A stretch of 64,000 bases of DNA from the NCBI RefSeq assembly GCF_001548375.1, contig NZ_AP017295.1, positions 248,001-312,000 on the forward strand. Direction: 5' to 3'. Made by a program: the position numbers and the translations under genes. Positions 26,036 through 36,295 of the stretch are shown one piece after another (within the stretch, counting starts at the first letter, position 1; every line of letters begins with the position of its first letter). Source of the stretch: Nostoc sp. NIES-3756 (GTDB taxonomy: Bacteria > Cyanobacteriota > Cyanobacteriia > Cyanobacteriales > Nostocaceae). A model generated the notes under the pieces. The model ran no database searches. It was not told where the DNA came from and saw nothing but the letters and a program-made list of their open reading frames with translations.

Positions 26036-28681
26036 ATGTCAACTCTCGTCATTGTCGAATCTCCAACCAAAGCTCGAACCATCCGCAACTACTTACCCAA
26101 AGACTATCGAGTAGAAGCGTCGATGGGTCATGTGCGTGATCTACCCCAGTCAGCTAGTGAAATTCCCGCCACTGTTAAAGGGGAAGCATGGGCGCAACTT
26201 GGGGTAAATGTGGACGCTGACTTTGAACCAGTTTATGTTGTCCCTAAAGACAAAAAGAAAGTTGTCACCCAGCTCAAGGAAGCACTCAAAGATGCTGATG
26301 AACTGATTCTGGCAACTGACGAAGATCGGGAAGGCGAAAGCATTAGTTGGCATTTATACCAGCTACTGAAGCCAAAAGTGCCGACGAAGCGGATGGTGTT
26401 TCATGAAATTACTCAGGAAGCCATCAAAAAAGCTTTGAAAAACTGCCGTAATATTGATGAGCAGCTAGTACGCGCACAAGAAACACGGCGGATTTTGGAT
26501 CGCTTGGTGGGCTATACCCTGTCGCCCCTTTTGTGGAAAAAAATCGCTTGGGGTTTGTCGGCAGGACGGGTACAGTCGGTAGCGGTGAGACTCTTGGTAA
26601 ATAAGGAACGCCAACGCCGCGCTTTCCGCGAAGGTACATACTGGGATTTAAAGGCATATCTGGAGCAACATAAAGGCTCCTTTACTGCCCAGTTAATTAC
26701 CTTAGCAGGCACGAAAGTGGCAACAGGTGCGGATTTTGACCCATCTACAGGCCAAATCACCGCCGGACGCAATGTTGTGCTACTAAGTGAAGCGCAAGCA
26801 CACGCCCTGCAAGAACGGCTGAGTGGGAAGGTTTGGAATGTATCTGAGGTCGACGAACGCCCAGTTACACGCAAACCCGCGCCACCATTCACCACTTCGA
26901 CATTACAACAAGAATCTAACCGCAAATTGCGCCTGTCAGCACGGGACACAATGCGGATAGCTCAGAACTTGTACGAGCAAGGTTACATTACCTATATGCG
27001 TACAGATTCGGTGCATTTGTCAGAACAGGCGATCGCAGCTGCCCGTAGTTGTGTAGAACAGTTATACGGCAAGCAATATCTCAGCCCCCAACCCCGTCAA
27101 TACACCACTAAATCCAAAGGCGCACAAGAAGCCCACGAAGCCATCCGTCCGGCTGGTAGCACCTTCCGCACACCCCAAGAAACTGGTTTAAGCGGTCGAG
27201 AATTTGCTCTTTATGATTTGATTTGGAAGCGGACTGTCGCCTGTCAAATGGCTGACTCCCGCCAAACCCAAATCACCGTCCAGTTGCAAGTCGAGGACGC
27301 TGGTTTCCGCGCTTCCGGTAAGCGGATTGATTTTCCCGGCTATTTACGCGCCTACGTTGAAGGTTCCGATGACCCAGACGCAGCATTGGAAGACCAAGAA
27401 ATTATCCTACCAAGTCTGAAAGTTGGAGATCATCCAGATTGTAAAAATATCGAAGCAGTTGGTCACGAAACCCAACCCCCAGCAAGGTACACTGAAGCAA
27501 CTCTAGTTAAAACTCTAGAAAGTGAAGGTATTGGTCGTCCTAGTACCTACGCCAGCATCATCGGCACAATTATCGATAAGGGTTACACCCAATTGGTGAA
27601 TAACGCCCTCATCCCCACCTTTACCGCCTTCGCTGTCACCGACCTGTTAGAGAAACACTTCCCTGATATCGTCGATCCCAGCTTTACCTCCAAAATGGAG
27701 CAAACCCTGGATGATATTGCTGATGGTGAGGCTGAGTGGCTACCTTACCTGCGGGATTTTTATTTAGGAGATAAAGGTTTAGAAACTCTAGTAAAAGAAC
27801 GGGAGAGCCAAATAGATGCGACTAAAGCCAGAACCGTAGAACTAGAAAATTTAGAAGCAAAAGTTCGTATAGGTAAATATGGGCCTTATATTGAGGTAGA
27901 AAATGGTGAAGGAGTAGTCACAGCCTCAATTCCTAAAGACTTAACACCAGCCGACCTCGACCCCAAACAGGTGGAAGTCATCTTGCGGCAAAAAACTGTC
28001 GGCCCAGACCAACTCGGTCGCCATCCCGAAACGGGGGAACCAATTTACGTGAAAATTGGTGCTTACGGGCCTTACGTCCAATTAGGTGATAAGACTGATG
28101 AAAACCCTAAACCCAAACAAGCCTCGCTACCCAAAGGCGTAACACCAGAAAATATCACCTTAGAAACGGCTATTGGGCTTTTGTCCCTACCCCGGACATT
28201 GGGAACACACCCAACAACCGGAGGGAAAATTCAAGCGAGTTTAGGACGTTTCGGCCCCTACGTCGTCCACGACCAAGGAAAAGAAGGTAAAGACTATCGC
28301 TCCCTGAAAGCAAGTGATGATGTCTTGACAATTACCCTAGAACGAGCGTTAGAGTTGATATCTGAACCGAAAAAAACTCGTGGCTCTACTAGTAGCAAAT
28401 CAAAAGCTGCTCTACGGGAACTAGGTACACACCCAGAAGATGATGCACCAATCAATATCTACGACGGCCCCTATGGCCCTTACATCAAACACGGTAAGAC
28501 AAACGTAGGTATTCCAGAAGGTACATCAGTTGAAGATGTGACACTAGCTACCGCGTTAGAGTTACTGTCAGCCAAAGCCTCAACTTCTAAAACTACACGC
28601 AAAAGCAGTAAAACCACAGGCACTAAATCCAAATCCACAGCCAAATCATCCAGCACTGCGACAAAGAAAAAAGGAGCTTAA
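26036..28681 (+). CDS. topA: DNA topoisomerase I
   Basis: Relaxes negative supercoils through a transient 5'-phosphotyrosine link. The 881-residue protein begins with a Toprim domain ([30 protein letters not shown]) and carries the active tyrosine in [10 protein letters not shown] (about residue 320). The C-terminal third has four repeated modules ([44 protein letters not shown]) instead of zinc fingers, as usual for cyanobacterial TopA, then a Lys/Ser/Thr-rich tail. The ATG at 26036 gives the canonical [13 protein letters not shown] start. No overlap with neighbours. Confidence 0.96.
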   Translation: MSTLVIVESPTKARTIRNYLPKDYRVEASMGHVRDLPQSASEIPATVKGEAWAQLGVNVDADFEPVYVVPKDKKKVVTQLKEALKDADELILATDEDREGESISWHLYQLLKPKVPTKRMVFHEITQEAIKKALKNCRNIDEQLVRAQETRRILDRLVGYTLSPLLWKKIAWGLSAGRVQSVAVRLLVNKERQRRAFREGTYWDLKAYLEQHKGSFTAQLITLAGTKVATGADFDPSTGQITAGRNVVLLSEAQAHALQERLSGKVWNVSEVDERPVTRKPAPPFTTSTLQQESNRKLRLSARDTMRIAQNLYEQGYITYMRTDSVHLSEQAIAAARSCVEQLYGKQYLSPQPRQYTTKSKGAQEAHEAIRPAGSTFRTPQETGLSGREFALYDLIWKRTVACQMADSRQTQITVQLQVEDAGFRASGKRIDFPGYLRAYVEGSDDPDAALEDQEIILPSLKVGDHPDCKNIEAVGHETQPPARYTEATLVKTLESEGIGRPSTYASIIGTIIDKGYTQLVNNALIPTFTAFAVTDLLEKHFPDIVDPSFTSKMEQTLDDIADGEAEWLPYLRDFYLGDKGLETLVKERESQIDATKARTVELENLEAKVRIGKYGPYIEVENGEGVVTASIPKDLTPADLDPKQVEVILRQKTVGPDQLGRHPETGEPIYVKIGAYGPYVQLGDKTDENPKPKQASLPKGVTPENITLETAIGLLSLPRTLGTHPTTGGKIQASLGRFGPYVVHDQGKEGKDYRSLKASDDVLTITLERALELISEPKKTRGSTSSKSKAALRELGTHPEDDAPINIYDGPYGPYIKHGKTNVGIPEGTSVEDVTLATALELLSAKASTSKTTRKSSKTTGTKSKSTAKSSSTATKKKGA

Positions 28682-28689
28682 TATTTAAA

Positions 28690-28755
<66 letters not shown>

Positions 28756-28958
28756 ACCTTAAGAAGCAGTCCGATAAGCTGCTGATGTGATACTCTAAAA
28801 AGTAAGGGAGATAACAACACTGAAATTTTAAAATTTGCCTGGGGCTGCAATACAAAAATATCTATCAGCCCAGTTGTAGGCCAGAGGTGCAAAATTACGC
28901 AAGTTGGTGCGTAGCTGTTAGTCAAAATTGAGTTAGTATCTCAGGAGCGGTCAGTTTA

Positions 28959-29096
28959 ATGGACTATATAGAAAAGGTACTGGAAAAGCTGAAAGAATTG
29001 GCCCGCAAGCTTATCGAGTCTCTGCTAGGGCCAGAAGCAGAGCCGGAACCGGAACTGATTCCGATTCCTGTAAACGATCGCTCACGTCGTCGTTAG
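28959..29096 (+). CDS. 45-residue acidic-helical small protein
   Basis: A short gene with AGGAGCGG about nine bases ahead of its ATG. The product begins [20 protein letters not shown], an amphipathic helix, followed by a Pro/Glu repeat ([12 protein letters not shown]) and an Arg-Ser-Arg-Arg-Arg end. It ends 19 bases before aroQ and is probably cotranscribed. Strong ribosome site, codon use like the neighbours and a protein-like pattern support it. The function is unknown; membrane-surface or ribosome association would fit the helix and basic end, but this is inference. Confidence 0.7.
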   Translation: MDYIEKVLEKLKELARKLIESLLGPEAEPEPELIPIPVNDRSRRR

Positions 29097-29115
29097 AAGC
29101 CTGAAGGTACAAACT

Positions 29116-29565
29116 TTGACAGTGCAACCTCTGAGTATTTTGGTGCTACATGGGCCAAACTTAAATATGCTGGGCAAAAGAGAACCCGGCATTTATGGCT
29201 CTACAACTTTGGCTGAAATCAATAACTTATTGGCAGAAGTAGCGCTAAAGTTACAGGCTCAAGTGTTTCCCCTCCAGTCGAACCATGAAGGAGTATTAGT
29301 AGATGCTATTCATGAAGCTCTGGGGAAACATCAGGGAATTTTGATTAATGCAGGAGCATATACCCATACCAGTGTGGCTTTGCGAGATGCGATCGCTGCT
29401 GTAAATTTACCTACAGTAGAAGTCCATCTCAGCAACATCTACCGTAGAGAAGAGTTCCGCCATCATTCTTATATCGCCCCAGTAGTTATAGGGCAGATAA
29501 GTGGTTTTGGTGTGCAAAGCTACCTATTGGGTTTACAGGCTTTGGTAGAGCATTTGAGAAGGTAG
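29116..29565 (+). CDS. aroQ: 3-dehydroquinate dehydratase, type II
   Basis: Converts 3-dehydroquinate to 3-dehydroshikimate in the shikimate pathway. At 149 residues it has the family length and shows [18 protein letters not shown] (catalytic Tyr), the [11 protein letters not shown] motif and [18 protein letters not shown]. The start is non-ATG: TTG at 29116 with AAGG eight bases upstream is preferred; GTG at 29122 is possible. It follows the 45-residue protein closely. Confidence 0.95.
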   Translation: MTVQPLSILVLHGPNLNMLGKREPGIYGSTTLAEINNLLAEVALKLQAQVFPLQSNHEGVLVDAIHEALGKHQGILINAGAYTHTSVALRDAIAAVNLPTVEVHLSNIYRREEFRHHSYIAPVVIGQISGFGVQSYLLGLQALVEHLRR

Positions 29566-29620
29566 AAGGCAGGAGGCAGGAACAAGGTAGAAAATACTGC
29601 CTTACTTACTCAAAACTCAG

Positions 29621-29650
29621 CACGGGCTGAACGCCCCGCTACCGCTAACA
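29621..29650. repeat. Dispersed CACGGGCTGAACGCCCCGCT-type repeat, copy 1
   Basis: A 30-base element, palindromic in part (GGGC...GCCC), identical to 30709-30738. Both copies directly flank the gene at 29725. Confidence 0.85.
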
Positions 29651-29724
29651 AAACTCAGCACTTTCCTATTAAATAGAGTTAAAAGTAGAAAGATAGAATA
29701 ACTTGCTTTTAACTCATTAAAATT

Positions 29725-30660
29725 ATGCGCTACTCGTTGGTTAGTAGATTTAAGGGAACTTTGCTGGGAGGAATGTTAGGAGAAAATTTAGTTATAAATG
29801 ACGCAGATAAATACGGCAAAAGTTCCTCTCAATTTATCAAAAGTATTATTCCTGGTGCTGAAAGCTTAATCAAGCTGGGGAAATTAGATGTAGATGAGTG
29901 GCTAGGGCTTTACCAAAAAGAATTTATCGTTTTGCCGGAAAACTCAGGTACTAAAATAAACGTAATTTTTGCCACAATTCCAGTAGCGCTGTTTTTTCAC
30001 GAAAACCCGGTTAAGCTGCGTCAGAATTTGCTGCGGGTGTTAAAAATCGGCAATGATGACCCAGTGATTCGTGATATTACACTAGCAATAGGATATGCGA
30101 TCGCTCAATCATTAACAGAAAAGCTGCGCCCCCAAACTTTAATTCCGCAAATAATCTCTTTCATTGGGGAAACGGAGACATTACTCCCAGATAAATTACT
30201 AACTGTAGATAACCTTTTAGAACAGGGTGCTGGCTTAGAAAGATTAAAAGCCCAGTTGAGTAAAGAGGAAAAACTTTCTTATGCTGTAGCTGTAGCTTTT
30301 TATTGCTTTCTCAGTACTTTAGAGGATTTTCGTTTGTCAGTATGGCGTAGCTTCAAGTTAGAATCTACCCACTCATCAATAATAGCGGCTATTACTGGTG
30401 CTTTATCTGGCAGTTATAACAGTACTGTGGGTATTCCAGCTAATTGGCAGATTTCACTTTTATCTACAGACTCAGCAGTTGACGAAGAAAGGAACCTCCA
30501 GCAAATGCTAGAATTAGCCGATGCCCTTGGGGCTGTGTGGTCAGGAGTGTATAATCTTGACTCACATTCTAATGAGTTTTCAGAATCAGGATTTCTCATG
30601 TCTAATAAATCGGTTCCAATTTCCGTTTATGCAGCACCTCGTGTTATTCGAGGGGATTAG
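29725..30660 (+). CDS. Degenerate ADP-ribosylglycohydrolase-like protein
   Basis: A 311-residue all-helical protein with the architecture of DraG/ARH enzymes, which remove ADP-ribose from proteins. The N-terminal FKGTLLGGMLGENL corresponds to the family's GALLGLAVGDALG, and ESTHSSIIAAITGALSG...GIPANW corresponds to the DADT...AAIAGALAGA...IP.W block. The Asp residues that bind the two Mg ions in active enzymes appear absent at both sites (GEN for GDA; EST for DAD). It is thus likely catalytically inactive or altered. It is flanked on both sides by identical 30-base repeats. Confidence 0.65.
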   Translation: MRYSLVSRFKGTLLGGMLGENLVINDADKYGKSSSQFIKSIIPGAESLIKLGKLDVDEWLGLYQKEFIVLPENSGTKINVIFATIPVALFFHENPVKLRQNLLRVLKIGNDDPVIRDITLAIGYAIAQSLTEKLRPQTLIPQIISFIGETETLLPDKLLTVDNLLEQGAGLERLKAQLSKEEKLSYAVAVAFYCFLSTLEDFRLSVWRSFKLESTHSSIIAAITGALSGSYNSTVGIPANWQISLLSTDSAVDEERNLQQMLELADALGAVWSGVYNLDSHSNEFSESGFLMSNKSVPISVYAAPRVIRGD

Positions 30661-30708
30661 GTTAGGGAGCAGACGAGCAGAGGAAGCAGAGAAGATAAAA
30701 TTACTCAT

Positions 30709-30738
30709 CACGGGCTGAACGCCCCGCTACCGCTAACA
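30709..30738. repeat. Dispersed CACGGGCTGAACGCCCCGCT-type repeat, copy 2
   Basis: Identical over 30 bases to the element at 29621-29650. It lies between the ARH-like gene and the HD-domain gene. Confidence 0.85.
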
Positions 30739-30808
30739 GCACTCCCTAATTCGTACACTTAGAAAAAAGCTCGTTGTATCAGCTTTTTAGACTGAGATAG
30801 CTAGCAAA

Positions 30809-33319
30809 ATGGCAAAATCGTTCAAAAATAAAACTTGGATGGGTGCAGCAAGGCTGGGTTGGGTGCATGAACAGCGTTCCTCAGTTGTTTTGGCGATCGC
30901 TGTTGTATCCTTAACTGGGGTAATTGGTCATAAGTTATACAATCAACCAAAACTAAAAATAGGCACTACTGCACCGCAGACGATTATAGCGCCTCACACT
31001 GCTAGTATTGAAGATAAAAAACAGACAGAGGCTCAACGTAAAACAGTTAGTAAAAGTTCTGCTCCTGTGTTAATGATTGATGCGAAAACCACAGCACAGA
31101 CTGACCAAAATTTACAAAAAACCTTGGATGAAGGAACCGAAATTCGTATCACCGCAGGTTCTTTTCCTTTTTATAATACCTCCTTGCTCTCTTTATCTAG
31201 CCAACATTATCTGCGCTCTTGCCCTGAATCAGAATGGCAAATAATGTTGGCTGCTATAGACAATACCAGCCCAGAAAAATTGCGTTTTTTGGGAGACAAG
31301 CCGAGCTATCGTCGCCCACAACAGAAGTCTTCTAATGGTGGAACACAAACAGCCTTAAAATTACCCTCACCCACTGTTTCCCCCAGTCAGGAAAGTCAAG
31401 TTCAAGGTCTGTTGATTCAGTCTAATCAACAGCCGAAGGATAATTTATCTCAAGAAGCACAGATTGCTGAGGTTTCTGCCAAAATTGAGTTCATGCAGGC
31501 ATTGGCAGAACTAACTACTTATCGTGTTACAAATACTGAGCAGAATTTATCTTCATTAATAAATCAAATCGCTCAAGCCAGAGAAGCTTACGCCCAAGCC
31601 AGCGTCCAACTGATACACATAGACACTATTGCTACACAGACAGTGTATCACGACACTGTTATTTTAGAATTATCTGATGATGAATGGATACAAACTCAAA
31701 AAGGTGTTCGCCAAATTGCCAAACGAATTTTAGCTCAAGGTATTCCTGTTGGTTTACCAGATAATGTTCTAAAAAATGCTGTTAGGTTGCAAGTGCAGGC
31801 TTTTGTTCCCAAAAATGCTGAATCTTTGGCAACTAAACTATTGTTGGCTGTGCTGCAACCAAATCTAAAAAAAGATGAGGAAGAAACTAAAAAACACGCT
31901 CAACAAGCTGCATCAGTTGTTGAACCTGTCATGGTTGAGGTAAGACAAGGTACAGTTATTGTCAATAAGGGAAAGAAAATTACTGAATGGGACTTTCAAG
32001 TATTAGAGCATTATCAACTAATTAGCCGAGAAAATAACTGGTTAGCTTTGCTGAAATTGGGCGCTTTGGTAACGGGGGGAGTTTGTATATTTGTTTTAGT
32101 GGAGAGACGTAGTAAATGCCCATTACGCCAACGCGATCGCCTACTAATTTTGTTGCTAACCTTGAGTATCCCTGGAGTTCTGGCAACTGGTATATCGTAT
32201 ACTACCTGGGGTGCTGTCGGGTTGCTGTTGGGTAGCTTTTACGGGCGTAGATTGGGTGTAACCGTTATCGGCTTACTCATGTTTATACTACCCATGAGCC
32301 TGGAAATCAGCATTATTGGGTTAGTAGCTGGTGCGGCTGGAGGAATTTTAGGTAGTTACATCGCTTATAGGCTGCGATCGCGTGAGGAATTAGCACTTTT
32401 GGGTATGGCGATCGCGCTTACGCAGGGTGGTGTTTACCTGTTGATGAAAGTCTTGATTGGTGCGGCTTTTGGTTCATCCTGGTATTTTATCTTGCAAGAA
32501 GCCGGACTATTTACTTTATCTGGACTGGCTTGGAGTATTGTGGCTTTGGGCTTGAGTCCTTATTTAGAAAAGCTATTTGATTTAGTTACCCCGATTCGGT
32601 TAGCAGAATTAGCTAATCCGAACCGACCTTTATTAAAAAGGTTAGCGACGGAAACGCCAGGAACATTTCAACATACCCTATTTGTAGCTACCTTGGCGGA
32701 AGCGGCGGCTAAAAAGCTCGGATGTAATGTGGAATTGGTGAGAGCTGGGACACTGTATCACGATATTGGGAAAATGCACGACCCTTTGGGCTTTATTGAA
32801 AACCAAATGGGGGAACCAAATAAACACGAAACGGAAATTAAAGACCCTTGGAAGAGTGCGGAAATTATTAAAAAACACGTTAGTGAAGGTTTGGTAATGG
32901 CGCGAAAACACCTTTTACCAACAGCGATACAAGCCTTTATACCCGAACATCAAGGGACGATGTTGATTGCCTATTTCTACCATCAAGCCGAACAAATGAC
33001 ACAGGCAGATCCTAATATTGTTTTGGATGAAGCCGATTTTCGCTACGATGGGCCGATTCCCCAATCGAGGGAGACAGGAATAGTTATGCTGGCGGATGCT
33101 TGTGAAGCTGCATTGCGATCGCTCAAGGATGTAGATCCTGAAAAAGCTGTGACTGTACTGAACAATATTCTCCGCGCTAGATGGCAAGATAACCAACTAA
33201 TTGACTCAGGATTAACGCGGGAAGAAATGTCAGAAATTGCCGAAATATTTGTAGAGGTTTGGCAGCAGTTTCATCATAAACGGATTGCTTATCCCAAGTC
33301 GAAGTCTGCTAAGGAGTGA
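30809..33319 (+). CDS. 7TM-HD family phosphohydrolase (PgpH-like)
   Basis: An 836-residue protein. One N-terminal membrane helix (SSVVLAIAVVSLTGVIGHKL) is followed by a large extracytoplasmic domain (about residues 45-410), seven membrane helices (about 415-600) and a cytosolic HD domain with FQHTLFVATLAEAAAKK and TLYHDIGKMHDPLGFIENQ (His-Asp pair near residue 650). This order defines the 7TMR-HD family. PgpH members hydrolyse cyclic di-AMP, which fits but is not shown by sequence alone. The metal-binding residues look intact. Confidence 0.88.
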   Translation: MAKSFKNKTWMGAARLGWVHEQRSSVVLAIAVVSLTGVIGHKLYNQPKLKIGTTAPQTIIAPHTASIEDKKQTEAQRKTVSKSSAPVLMIDAKTTAQTDQNLQKTLDEGTEIRITAGSFPFYNTSLLSLSSQHYLRSCPESEWQIMLAAIDNTSPEKLRFLGDKPSYRRPQQKSSNGGTQTALKLPSPTVSPSQESQVQGLLIQSNQQPKDNLSQEAQIAEVSAKIEFMQALAELTTYRVTNTEQNLSSLINQIAQAREAYAQASVQLIHIDTIATQTVYHDTVILELSDDEWIQTQKGVRQIAKRILAQGIPVGLPDNVLKNAVRLQVQAFVPKNAESLATKLLLAVLQPNLKKDEEETKKHAQQAASVVEPVMVEVRQGTVIVNKGKKITEWDFQVLEHYQLISRENNWLALLKLGALVTGGVCIFVLVERRSKCPLRQRDRLLILLLTLSIPGVLATGISYTTWGAVGLLLGSFYGRRLGVTVIGLLMFILPMSLEISIIGLVAGAAGGILGSYIAYRLRSREELALLGMAIALTQGGVYLLMKVLIGAAFGSSWYFILQEAGLFTLSGLAWSIVALGLSPYLEKLFDLVTPIRLAELANPNRPLLKRLATETPGTFQHTLFVATLAEAAAKKLGCNVELVRAGTLYHDIGKMHDPLGFIENQMGEPNKHETEIKDPWKSAEIIKKHVSEGLVMARKHLLPTAIQAFIPEHQGTMLIAYFYHQAEQMTQADPNIVLDEADFRYDGPIPQSRETGIVMLADACEAALRSLKDVDPEKAVTVLNNILRARWQDNQLIDSGLTREEMSEIAEIFVEVWQQFHHKRIAYPKSKSAKE

Positions 33320-33376
33320 TTTTCCATCAATATGCTTTTAGAAGTTGCAAAATTGATATGGTGATAATATCAATTT

Positions 33377-33874
33377 TTAGTTGGCGATCGCCCACCTAAC
33401 ATAAGGTCGAGAAGTAGCTACAGTTTTATAAGTAATCTGCCTTCCAGGTTCAGTCATATTTCGTAAATCTACACGGAAATATGCTTTTTTATTCTTAAAC
33501 TCTACATTATAGAACCTATATTGCGGTGAGCGTACTTGACCAATACAAGAAGCATAATTACTGCGTAAAGGCGCAACAAATTCTACAAAACGCTGATCAG
33601 TTGATGCAACTAGCTGTGCTTTATCTGCAAAGGCTGTAGTATTTGCCACTACCGTATGTTCTGCACCACCTTCATAGGGTAAGCCAATCCACCACAGTCC
33701 GACTGTTTGCGGGCAAGTTCCACTGGTGCGCTGCACCTGGAGGTTGATATTGGGCGAAAATTGCGGCCCTGGTGCTGGCTGTGCTGTAGCAGTGATACTA
33801 TAGGCGATCGCGCCTACGGTAAGTATAGGGGCTACAATTTTGCCCATTTTGATAGATTGCACCCAGTTTTTCAT
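33377..33874 (-). CDS. Exported protein of unknown function
   Basis: 165 residues from the ATG at 33874 (MKNWVQSIKMGKIV); a TTG at 33892 would add six residues. The signal peptide has a hydrophobic core IVAPILTVGAIAYSITA and probably cleaves near TAQP. The mature protein has two cysteines (GTCPQTVG, ASCIGQ) and is beta-rich. No family is recognised. It converges on the 7TM-HD gene. Confidence 0.68.
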   Translation of the reverse strand: MKNWVQSIKMGKIVAPILTVGAIAYSITATAQPAPGPQFSPNINLQVQRTSGTCPQTVGLWWIGLPYEGGAEHTVVANTTAFADKAQLVASTDQRFVEFVAPLRSNYASCIGQVRSPQYRFYNVEFKNKKAYFRVDLRNMTEPGRQITYKTVATSRPYVRWAIAN

Positions 33875-33892
33875 GAAATTTAGTCTAGCCAA

Positions 33893-34254
33893 ATCATTCT
33901 TATAATATTGACTCTGCTGACGGTGGCAAAGTGTCTGAAAAATACGAGATTTTACTAGTGTAAAAATTAATGTTATCCAAAAAACACTCTTAAAGCATTT
34001 AGGTATCTGTACAAATGTGGGGGCTTGATTTTTTATTTTGATACATATATGCTAACAAGTCTACATAAAATATGTTTGAGACAAATGTAATTTATTACAC
34101 TTATCATGCAAAAGCATTGACAATTTTCTTGATTCTGCAAAAATAAGTGCGTTTAGGATTAACAATGATTAGGGAATAAACCTCCCAAAATTTACTGATT
34201 CGTTACCATAGTTTTACGCCATTTTTTCATTGTGAAGAGTTAGTTTTGTCACCA
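33893..34254. other. 362-base AT-rich divergent spacer
   Basis: No gene is seen. It must hold the promoters of the divergent exported protein and the FAD/Rieske oxidoreductase. No specific operator is recognised. Confidence 0.45.
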
Positions 34255-36195
34255 ATGAGTTTATTACCTAATTTGCCAGAATCTACCAATGTTTCCCGAC
34301 GCACGTTACTCAAGGTGTTTGGAGTTGGTGCAGTTGCAGGAGTAACAGGATACTCCAGATTTAGCAAGCCAAAACCAACCATATTCCAAAAAGATACCTT
34401 AAATTTGCCTCGGTTACTGAATCAAGCAAAAAGTGTTGTAGTCATTGGAGGAGGTTTAGCGGGTTTAGCTTGCGCGTATGAATTGAGTCAACGGGGGTTT
34501 GCGGTTACGTTAGTAGAAAAATCTCCCCAACTAGGTGGAAAAATCGCCAGTTGGCAAATAGAAGCTGTTGGCGAAACCTTCATGATGGAACATGGCTTTC
34601 ATGGCTTTTTTCCCCAATACTACAACTTGAAAAGTATAGTTGCAGAACTGGGAATAAAAGAGAATTTCCAATCACTCAACTTTTATTCGGTGGTTTATCG
34701 CGGAGACAAATACAAACCAGAAGTATTTCGTCCCAGCCATTCCGCCTTCCCTTGGAATATTGTAGACTTAGCGATCGCTTCTCCCAACCGCTTCCAATGG
34801 GGAATTAATTTAACTAAAATCAAGCACTTACAAGTATTTCAAGCTATCACAGGTTTTCAGCGCGAAAAGAACTATCAACGCTTTGATAATATTTCTGTTG
34901 CGGACTGGGTGGAAACAGAATTTCCCCAAGGTTTATATGACTTATATTTTCTCCCCTTTGCTAAATCTAGCTTGAATGCACCAGATGTTATGAGTGTGGG
35001 AGAACTCATGCAGTTCTTCCATTTTTACTTTTTTGGCAACCCGGAAGGACTAGCTTTTAATGGTACGCAAGATGATATGGGTACAAGTTTAGTCCAACCC
35101 ATTGCTAAGAATGTGAAAGATAATGGTGGTAGAATCATCACCGATGCCACAGTCAGCGAAATCATCGCTGAGGATGGGAGGATTAAGAGCTTAAAATATT
35201 ATGTTGGTAGTAATCAAAATAATGTACCTTTTTGGGTAAAGCGTAACTCAGTTATTACCGATGAAAAAACAGAATATTTTGGTGCAGCAGACGAAGTATT
35301 TGCTTTAGAATCTGGTAGCGAAACAGCAGTTTCTTTAACTTGTACCCATCAAGGTTGTACTGTGAAAAAATCAGCAAATGGAAACTTCCGTTGTCCTTGT
35401 CATGGGGCAGAATTTACTGCTGATGGTAAAGTAATTAAAGGCCCAGCCAAGCGTGATTTACAAAAGTTGCAAGTTGTCCAAAAACAAAATGATGAATTAC
35501 AACTAGTAGCAACAACTAATAATGCGCCTTTACCAGAGACAATTAGCGCAGATTATTATGTATTTGCAACTGATGTGCCTGGGGTGCAACAGTTATTTAA
35601 ACAGATGAATGGTGATGTAGATTCTACAGTGCGATCGCAAGTAGAAAAATTAAGTATAGCTGATCCTTTTGCTGTGTGTCGTTTTTGGTTTGATCAAGAT
35701 TTTGAGTGGGAACAAAGTAATTTTACTTCCCTCTCTGGCTACCAACTAACCGACAGCATCACCTTATATCATCGGATTCAACAACAATTTATTGATTGGT
35801 CAGAACGTACTGGTGGGAGTGTGGTAGAGTTACACGCTTACTGTTATAAAGAAAAACAATTTCCCACTCAAGAAGCTTTGTTAACCACCTTTGAAAATGA
35901 ACTATATGATATAGTTCCCCAGTTGAAGCAAGCAACACTACTACATAGGGAATTGGTGAATCAACATAACTTCTCTGGTTATCCACCAAATAGTTATGAA
36001 GAACGTCCCCAAACGAGTACGAATATTTCTAACTTGTTGTTTGCTGGTGATTGGGTAAAAATGCCTTTCCCTTGCGGTTTAATGGAACGCGCTGTTAGTA
36101 GCGGTTTATTAGCAGCCAATGAGATTATACATAGGGAAGGTTTGCAGAGGCGATCGCTTTTCTCAGTAAATCCAGAAGGATTATTACAAATTTAG
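34255..36195 (+). CDS. FAD-dependent oxidoreductase with an inserted Rieske [2Fe-2S] domain
   Basis: 646 residues from the ATG at 34255. A twin-arginine-like signal (SRRTLLKVFGVGAVAGVTGY) is followed by an FAD-binding Rossmann segment VVVIGGGLAGLACAYELSQR and a phytoene-desaturase/amine-oxidase-like body (MMEHGFHGFFPQYYN). A Rieske module is inserted near residues 340-415, with the ligands CTHQGC (363-368) and CPCHGAEF; the oxidoreductase fold then resumes (ADYYVFATDVPGVQQL) and ends with LLFAGDWVKMPFPCGLMERAVSSG. The Tat-type leader suggests export to the periplasm or thylakoid lumen with cofactors bound. The substrate, possibly an isoprenoid or other hydrophobic compound, is unknown. An in-frame TTG at 34246 is an alternative start. 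Confidence 0.82.
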   Translation: MSLLPNLPESTNVSRRTLLKVFGVGAVAGVTGYSRFSKPKPTIFQKDTLNLPRLLNQAKSVVVIGGGLAGLACAYELSQRGFAVTLVEKSPQLGGKIASWQIEAVGETFMMEHGFHGFFPQYYNLKSIVAELGIKENFQSLNFYSVVYRGDKYKPEVFRPSHSAFPWNIVDLAIASPNRFQWGINLTKIKHLQVFQAITGFQREKNYQRFDNISVADWVETEFPQGLYDLYFLPFAKSSLNAPDVMSVGELMQFFHFYFFGNPEGLAFNGTQDDMGTSLVQPIAKNVKDNGGRIITDATVSEIIAEDGRIKSLKYYVGSNQNNVPFWVKRNSVITDEKTEYFGAADEVFALESGSETAVSLTCTHQGCTVKKSANGNFRCPCHGAEFTADGKVIKGPAKRDLQKLQVVQKQNDELQLVATTNNAPLPETISADYYVFATDVPGVQQLFKQMNGDVDSTVRSQVEKLSIADPFAVCRFWFDQDFEWEQSNFTSLSGYQLTDSITLYHRIQQQFIDWSERTGGSVVELHAYCYKEKQFPTQEALLTTFENELYDIVPQLKQATLLHRELVNQHNFSGYPPNSYEERPQTSTNISNLLFAGDWVKMPFPCGLMERAVSSGLLAANEIIHREGLQRRSLFSVNPEGLLQI

Positions 36196-36210
36196 CCTGG
36201 AAATGTCCTG

Positions 36211-36258
36211 GCTCGACTTTATATATTGTTGATGCCACATAAATCGATAAAGTCGAGC
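36211..36258. repeat. Inverted repeat between convergent genes
   Basis: GCTCGACTTTA (36211-36221) and TAAAGTCGAGC (36248-36258) form a perfect 11-bp stem with a 26-base loop. No strong T-run follows, so it may be a weak bidirectional terminator or an mRNA end stabiliser. Confidence 0.6.
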
Positions 36259-36295
36259 TTAGATAAAGTCAGGTTTAATCTTGACTTCAACCCAT

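Noticed and set aside
29725..30660. Active ADP-ribosylglycohydrolase
   Set aside because: The aspartates that bind magnesium in the family are not seen at either expected site.
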